The notes beneath the pieces were generated by a model that searched no databases, was not told where the DNA came from, and saw nothing but the letters and a program-made list of their open reading frames with translations. A DNA stretch of 64,000 nt from Thermohalobaculum sp039184865 (lineage in GTDB: Bacteria; Pseudomonadota; Alphaproteobacteria; Rhodobacterales; Rhodobacteraceae). Of the stretch, positions 59,600 to 64,000 are shown one piece after another. The stretch is taken from the NCBI GenBank assembly GCA_039184865.1, contig JBCDAV010000027.1, positions 8,432 to 72,431 on the forward strand. Reading direction: 5' to 3'. The first letter of the stretch is position 1, and every line of letters begins with the position of its first letter. Both the position numbers and the translations under genes were made by a program.

Positions 59600-61816
59600 G
59601 TGCCCGACCTGTTGCTCGAGCTGTTTTCCGAGGAGACCCCGGCGCGGATGCAGAGCCGTGCGTCCGTCGATCTCAAGAAGCTGGTGACCGACCACATGGT
59701 CGAGGCGGGTCTGACCTATGCCGGCGGCCGGGCGTTCGCGACGCCGCGCCGTCTGACGCTGGCGCTGTCGGACCTGCCCGCGGTCACGCCGGACACCGTC
59801 GAGGAACGCAAGGGGCCGCGCACCGACGCGCCCGAGAAGGCGCTGGCCGGGTTCCTGCGCTCGACCGGGCTGGAGAAGGACCAGCTCGAGGTGCGCGACG
59901 ACAAGAAGGGTCAGGTCTGGTTCGCGGTGATCCGGCGCAAGGGGCGTCCGGCGGCCGACGTCATCGCCGAGGCCGTGGAGCACGCAGTGCGCAACTTCCC
60001 CTGGCCGAAATCGATGCGCTGGGGGGCCGGGTCGCTGCGCTGGGTGCGGCCGCTGCATTCGATCCTCTGTGTGCTGAGCGACGAGGCCGGGTCCGAGACC
60101 GTGCCGCTGGAGATCGACGGCATATCGTCGGGCGATGTCACCTACGGTCACCGCTTCCATGCGCCGGAGGCGATCAGGGTTTCGACCTTCGACGACTACG
60201 TCGCCAAACTGGAAGCGGCGAAGGTCATCCTCGACCCGGTGGAACGGACCGCGCGGATCGAGGCGGACGCGCAGAACCTCGCCTTCGCGCAGGGGCTGGA
60301 GGTCGTGCAGGACAAGGGTCTGCTGGCCGAAGTTGCCGGGTTGGTCGAGTGGCCGGTCACGCTGATGGGGGAGATCGGCGAGGCGTTTCTCGATCTGCCG
60401 CCGGAGGTACTGCAGACCTCGATGAAGGAGCATCAGAAGTTCTTCTCGGTGCGCAATCCGAAGACCGGGCGGATCGAGCGCTTCGTCACGGTCGCCAACA
60501 TCGAGGCGGCCGATGGCGGGGCGACGATCCTGGCCGGGAACGGCAAGGTGCTGGCGGCGCGGCTGTCGGATGCGAAGTTCTTCTGGGAGAACGATCTGCG
60601 CACGGTCAAGACGGGCGGCATGGCAGCGCTTGCCGAACCGCTGAAAGCCGTGACGTTCCACAACAAGCTGGGCACGCAATGGGAGAGGATCGAGCGGATC
60701 GCGGCGCTGGCAGCCGGGATCGCGCCGTCGGTCGGCGCCGACCCGGAGACGGCGCGTGCGGCCGCGATGGTCTGCAAGGCGGATCTGAGTTCCGAGATGG
60801 TCTATGAGTTCCCGGAACTTCAGGGCACCATGGGCCGGTACTATGCCGAACATGGCGGCTTGGCCCCGGAGATCGCTGCCTCCTGCGAGGCGCATTACGC
60901 GCCGCTCGGGCCGTCCGACGATGTGCCGTCGGAGCCGGTGAGCATCGCCGTGGCGCTGGCCGACAAGATCGACATGCTGACCGGGTTCTGGGCGATCGAC
61001 GAGAAGCCGACAGGGAGCAAGGACCCGTTTGCGCTCAGGCGCGCGGCGCTCGGCATCATCCGGATCTGCCTGGGCAACGAGATCCGGCTCCGGCTCGGAA
61101 GCACGATCGACGGCCATGAGCCCTATGTCATGGTCGGCATTCCGACGCCGGAAGGGGAAGCGCTCGAGTCGATCTCCGGCGCGATCCCGGGTTTCAAGGA
61201 CATGCTCGACAGCTTCAAGGCGTCGCCGTTCGGCGGGCTGATCGAGGGCGAACTGCTGGAGCGAAAGCTGGCAGAGCACGGCGGCAATTCGCAGAACCTG
61301 ATCGAGTTCATGGCCGACCGGCTGAAGGTCTTCCTCCGCGATCAGGGTATCCGGCACGACGTGATCCAGGCCTGTTTCGATCTTGGCGGGCAGGACGATC
61401 TGGTGCTGCTGGTCAACCGGGTGCGGGCACTGCAGGCGTTCCTCGATACCGAGGACGGCGCAAATCTGCTGGCCGGATACAAGCGGGCGTCGAACATCGT
61501 CGCGGCCGAGGAGAAGAAGGACGGGGTCGAGTATTCCGGCGGCGCGGAACAGAAGTTCGCCGAGCGGGACGAGGAGCGCGCGCTGTTCGCGGCACTCGAT
61601 GCCGCCGAGCCGGAGATCGCGCGGGCGCTGGAGGCCGAGGATTTCACCGCGGCCATGGGCGAGATGGCCAAGCTGCGCGCGCCGATCGATGCGTTCTTCG
61701 ATCAGGTCACGGTGAATGCCGAGAACCAGATTGTCCGGCGAAACCGGCTGTGCCTGCTGACCCGCGTGCGGCAGGTCATGCGTCAGGTCGCTGTCTGGGA
61801 AGCCGTCGAGGGATAG
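59600..61816 (+). CDS. glyS: Glycyl-tRNA synthetase beta subunit
   Basis: GlyS is the large subunit of the alpha2beta2 glycyl-tRNA synthetase. The 738-residue protein starts PDLLLELFSEETPARMQSRA and has the LPKSMRWG-like WPKSMRWGAGSLRWVRPLHS, then ATVAN-type RFVTVANIE and GNGKVLAARLSDAKFFWEND, all typical. GTG 59600 is preferred (GAGAGG seven bases upstream) over ATG 59582. The partner glyQ is not in view; it commonly lies close by in relatives. Confidence 0.97.
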   Translation: MPDLLLELFSEETPARMQSRASVDLKKLVTDHMVEAGLTYAGGRAFATPRRLTLALSDLPAVTPDTVEERKGPRTDAPEKALAGFLRSTGLEKDQLEVRDDKKGQVWFAVIRRKGRPAADVIAEAVEHAVRNFPWPKSMRWGAGSLRWVRPLHSILCVLSDEAGSETVPLEIDGISSGDVTYGHRFHAPEAIRVSTFDDYVAKLEAAKVILDPVERTARIEADAQNLAFAQGLEVVQDKGLLAEVAGLVEWPVTLMGEIGEAFLDLPPEVLQTSMKEHQKFFSVRNPKTGRIERFVTVANIEAADGGATILAGNGKVLAARLSDAKFFWENDLRTVKTGGMAALAEPLKAVTFHNKLGTQWERIERIAALAAGIAPSVGADPETARAAAMVCKADLSSEMVYEFPELQGTMGRYYAEHGGLAPEIAASCEAHYAPLGPSDDVPSEPVSIAVALADKIDMLTGFWAIDEKPTGSKDPFALRRAALGIIRICLGNEIRLRLGSTIDGHEPYVMVGIPTPEGEALESISGAIPGFKDMLDSFKASPFGGLIEGELLERKLAEHGGNSQNLIEFMADRLKVFLRDQGIRHDVIQACFDLGGQDDLVLLVNRVRALQAFLDTEDGANLLAGYKRASNIVAAEEKKDGVEYSGGAEQKFAERDEERALFAALDAAEPEIARALEAEDFTAAMGEMAKLRAPIDAFFDQVTVNAENQIVRRNRLCLLTRVRQVMRQVAVWEAVEG

Positions 61817-62312
61817 TGCCGCCAGAGATTGGCCGCGCAGGTGTCTCGGGTGTTTTGCGGACCCATCGAAGCGTCGGCGAACCGTCGCCGCAAGACGAGT
61901 CCAACCTAATCCGGACCGAGCCCGTTCCGGTTGCGCATGCGAAACCGCGCCGGAAGACAGTTCTCGGTCCTCGGCGGGTGTTTCGGGCTCATGCTGGGGG
62001 CGGATTTGCTCCCGCCCGATATCTGCTTCTGTCTGTGGCGGGGCCACCGACCATGCAGGAAATGCGACTGCGCAGCCGCGGGTCTGTTTCGGCCTGGGGC
62101 CACGACGTCTGGTGACAGGTTGTCAGGCTGCCGCCTCTGCCGCTGTCCGGACGGAAGCGCTCCCTTATCTGCGGAAACCCCTCCAACATGTGGCGCCGGT
62201 GATATCCGCGAATGTCTAAAATTCGATTAAAATCGCGTGGAACAGACACAGATACGCCGACGGCAGCGTCCAGTCTGCGCGACCCGCGCAATGCGCAGAG
62301 AACCGCGCCAGA
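61817..62312. other. 496-bp gap without a convincing gene
   Basis: Convergent stops flank this stretch, so no promoter is required. Short open frames of 99-121 codons on both strands show no family resemblance, and their Cys/Arg-rich composition is typical of frames read from non-coding GC-rich DNA. A locally AT-rich part lies near 62215-62235. I see no tRNA or repeat. Confidence 0.55.
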
Positions 62313-63152
62313 TCACTCCGGCAGGCCGACCACCAGATAAAGCGTCTTTGCCTCGGTCGAGAGCGGATAGCTGTCGAGCTCGTTCAGGATCATCTGGTAG
62401 ATCAGACCGGTCTCGTAGATCTTCGACAGGGCGCGGTCGACGGCCAGGCGCAGATCGTCCTCGCCGCGCTTCATCGCCAGCGCATAGGGTTCGAAGCTGA
62501 AGACGTCTTCGAAGACCTGAACCTCGTCGATCAGGCCGAGGCTCTCGATCTGGAAGAACAGGATCGCCTGATCGCCGAAATAGACGTCGATCTCACCGGC
62601 CGCGAGTTCGGACAGGCCCGCGCCGTGGCTGTCGAACTGCTTGATCTTGGCGTCGAGCGAATTGCGGGCGATCAGGTCCTCGACCACGCCCATCGTCGTC
62701 GTCCCGCCGAGTGCGCCGAAGGTGCTGCCGTCGGCGTCGAACACCGTGTCGAAGCTGCCATCCGGGCGCACGGCGGCCGACGCGCCGTCGACGAAATAGA
62801 TGATCGAGAAGTCCAGAATCTCGCGCCGCTCGAGCGTCGCCGAGGCCGGGCCGCAATGCAGATCGGTCTCGCGGTTGATCAGTGCGGGGAAGCGTTGCTT
62901 GGCATCGACGACCTTGTAGGCGATCCCGAGCCGGGTCTTCTGGTGGCGCGAGATCTCGCGCACGACCGCGTTGCAGAGGCTGACCGCGAGCCCGGCGGGT
63001 GCGCCCTCCTCGTCGAGATAGGAAAAGGGCGGCGCCGATGACCGGATGCCGAGCGTGATCGACTCGCGATCCAGGATCTCCTGCAGCGCGTCCGCCTGCG
63101 CCGACGCGGCCACGAACAGCGAAAGACCCGCCGCAACCAAACTTCTGATCAT
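62313..63152 (-). CDS. Amino-acid-type ABC transporter periplasmic binding protein
   Basis: This 279-residue protein has a signal peptide (MIRSLVAAGLSLFVAASAQA) and a SBP-bac-3 domain: LGIRSSAPPFSYLDEEG, GLAVSLCNAVVREI, DLHCGPASATLERRE, LGGTTTMGVVEDL and FGDQAILFFQI. It should bind a polar or basic amino acid or a related compound. No permease or ATPase gene is next to it, so it may serve a transporter elsewhere or have a signalling role. Confidence 0.92.
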   Translation of the reverse strand: MIRSLVAAGLSLFVAASAQADALQEILDRESITLGIRSSAPPFSYLDEEGAPAGLAVSLCNAVVREISRHQKTRLGIAYKVVDAKQRFPALINRETDLHCGPASATLERREILDFSIIYFVDGASAAVRPDGSFDTVFDADGSTFGALGGTTTMGVVEDLIARNSLDAKIKQFDSHGAGLSELAAGEIDVYFGDQAILFFQIESLGLIDEVQVFEDVFSFEPYALAMKRGEDDLRLAVDRALSKIYETGLIYQMILNELDSYPLSTEAKTLYLVVGLPE

Positions 63153-63262
63153 CTGCTCACCCCTCTCCTCCGTCGCGCCAGATAACCGCGCGCGCGGCCC
63201 GTTGCCAAGCGTGCATTCCGGGCGTAAGTCGGCGGGAACGCACCATCAGCAGGGCAATTGGC

Positions 63263-64000
63263 ATGAGCGAGCTGGCATTCCGCGAACCAGAAGCGAAGGT
63301 GATCGCGGGCGTGAAGGACGATTGGGAACTGGTGATCGGGATGGAGGTGCACGCCCAGGTGGCCTCGCAATCGAAGCTGTTCTCCGGTGCCTCGACCGCG
63401 TTCGGGGCCGAGCCGAATGCCAATGTCAGCCTCGTCGACGCGGCGATGCCGGGCATGCTGCCGGTGATCAACCGGTTCTGCGTCGAGCAGGCGGTGAAGA
63501 CCGGGCTCGGCCTGAAGGCGCAGATCAACCTGCGCAGCGTGTTCGACCGGAAGAACTATTTCTATCCGGATCTGCCGCAGGGCTATCAGATCAGCCAGTT
63601 CAAGCATCCGGTCGTCGGCGAGGGCGAGGTCATCGTCGACATGGAGCCCGGCGTGGCGCGCCGCGTGCGGATCGAGCGCATTCACCTCGAGCAGGATGCC
63701 GGCAAGTCGATCCACGACATGGACCCGCATATGTCCTTTGTCGACCTGAACCGGACAGGTGTTTGCCTGATGGAGATCGTCAGCCGCCCTGACATTCGCG
63801 GCCCCGAAGAGGCCGCCGCTTATATCGCCAAGCTGCGTCAGATCATGCGGTATCTGGGCACCTGTGACGGCAACATGCAGAACGGCAACCTGCGGGCGGA
63901 TGTGAACGTGTCGATCTGCCGTCCGGGCGCCTATGAAAAGTACCAAGAAACGCAGGATTTCAGTCACTTAGGGACGCGGTGTGAGATCAAGAACATGAAC
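63263..64000 (+). CDS. gatB: Asp-tRNA(Asn)/Glu-tRNA(Gln) amidotransferase subunit B (3' end cut by window)
   Basis: The first 246 codons of GatB are present and open to the window edge; the full protein is about 500 residues. The diagnostic WELVIGMEVHAQVASQSKLF, FDRKNYFYPDLPQGYQISQF, DMEPGVARRVRIERIHLEQD and LNRTGVCLMEIVSRPD are all seen. GatB activates Glu- or Asp-tRNA for amidation in the GatCAB complex. Confidence 0.98.
   Translation, partial: MSELAFREPEAKVIAGVKDDWELVIGMEVHAQVASQSKLFSGASTAFGAEPNANVSLVDAAMPGMLPVINRFCVEQAVKTGLGLKAQINLRSVFDRKNYFYPDLPQGYQISQFKHPVVGEGEVIVDMEPGVARRVRIERIHLEQDAGKSIHDMDPHMSFVDLNRTGVCLMEIVSRPDIRGPEEAAAYIAKLRQIMRYLGTCDGNMQNGNLRADVNVSICRPGAYEKYQETQDFSHLGTRCEIKNMN

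Noticed and set aside
59306..62047. A 913-codon open frame on the minus strand
   Set aside because: It is opposite to the lytic transglycosylase end and glyS, both certain genes, and has no recognisable domain.
61931..62230. A 99-codon Cys-rich plus-strand frame that could be a small metal-binding protein
   Set aside because: No ribosome binding site and no regular cysteine spacing; the other frames in the same gap look the same.

Overview
The window is GC-rich, tightly packed bacterial chromosome with a gene set typical of Alphaproteobacteria, most likely the Rhodobacterales (roseobacter-like marine bacteria). The best pointers are a GcrA-type cell-cycle regulator, an ActR/PrrA/RegA-type redox response regulator, a TRAP transporter, a C-P lyase operon with its PhnF regulator, and the block phoH-ybeY-corC-lnt-XRE regulator-metK-trmB. 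No rRNA, tRNA, CRISPR array, phage or insertion sequence was recognised. Both ends cut genes: a molybdenum hydroxylase subunit on the left and gatB on the right.

Layout. 1-7102: a xanthine-dehydrogenase-type subunit and a fused HyuA-HyuB oxoprolinase/hydantoinase on the minus strand, divergent from a HAL/PAL-like lyase that lacks the usual Ala-Ser-Gly cofactor triad. 7137-8695: a RegA-type regulator and a DMT exporter. 8856-14751: a D-amino-acid/D-glutamate region (D-amino acid aminotransferase, DgcA, DgcN, an M20 deacylase and a D-glutamate-cyclase-like protein) with an OmpA-like protein among them. 14904-18236: a three-part TRAP transporter. 18314-22329: an MBL hydrolase, a vanadium-haloperoxidase-like protein with N-terminal RTX-like repeats, and a carboxymuconolactone-decarboxylase-like protein. 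22372-24482: dapF and mtaB.

24492-33629 is a phosphonate C-P lyase cluster: phnF, then phnGHI, a HAD phosphatase, phnJ, a NIPSNAP protein, phnKLN, a convergent 2H-phosphoesterase-like gene and phnM. No phnCDE transporter or phnP lies in the window. Two very small membrane-protein genes sit on the opposite strand between phnI and the HAD gene. 33636-42217 is mainly housekeeping: clpS, nhaA, phoH, ybeY, a CBS/CorC protein, lnt, an XRE regulator, metK and trmB. Hairpins that cover the ribosome binding sites of phoH and trmB stand out.

42270-52908 is more accessory: two paralogous exported proteins, a Blh/ETHE1-like MBL enzyme, a giant sulfatase-RTX fusion, an amino-acid-oxidase-like flavoprotein, two small proteins with leader-peptide-like segments next to a JmjC-type oxygenase, and TrkH. 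The small-protein/oxygenase group is the best candidate here for an undescribed system (possible ribosomal peptide modification). 52938-64000 returns to core genes: a renalase-like oxidoreductase, argF-argD with an unusual 5' hairpin, a glutamine amidotransferase, an ABC-2 permease, gcrA, a lytic transglycosylase, glyS, a polar amino acid binding protein and gatB.
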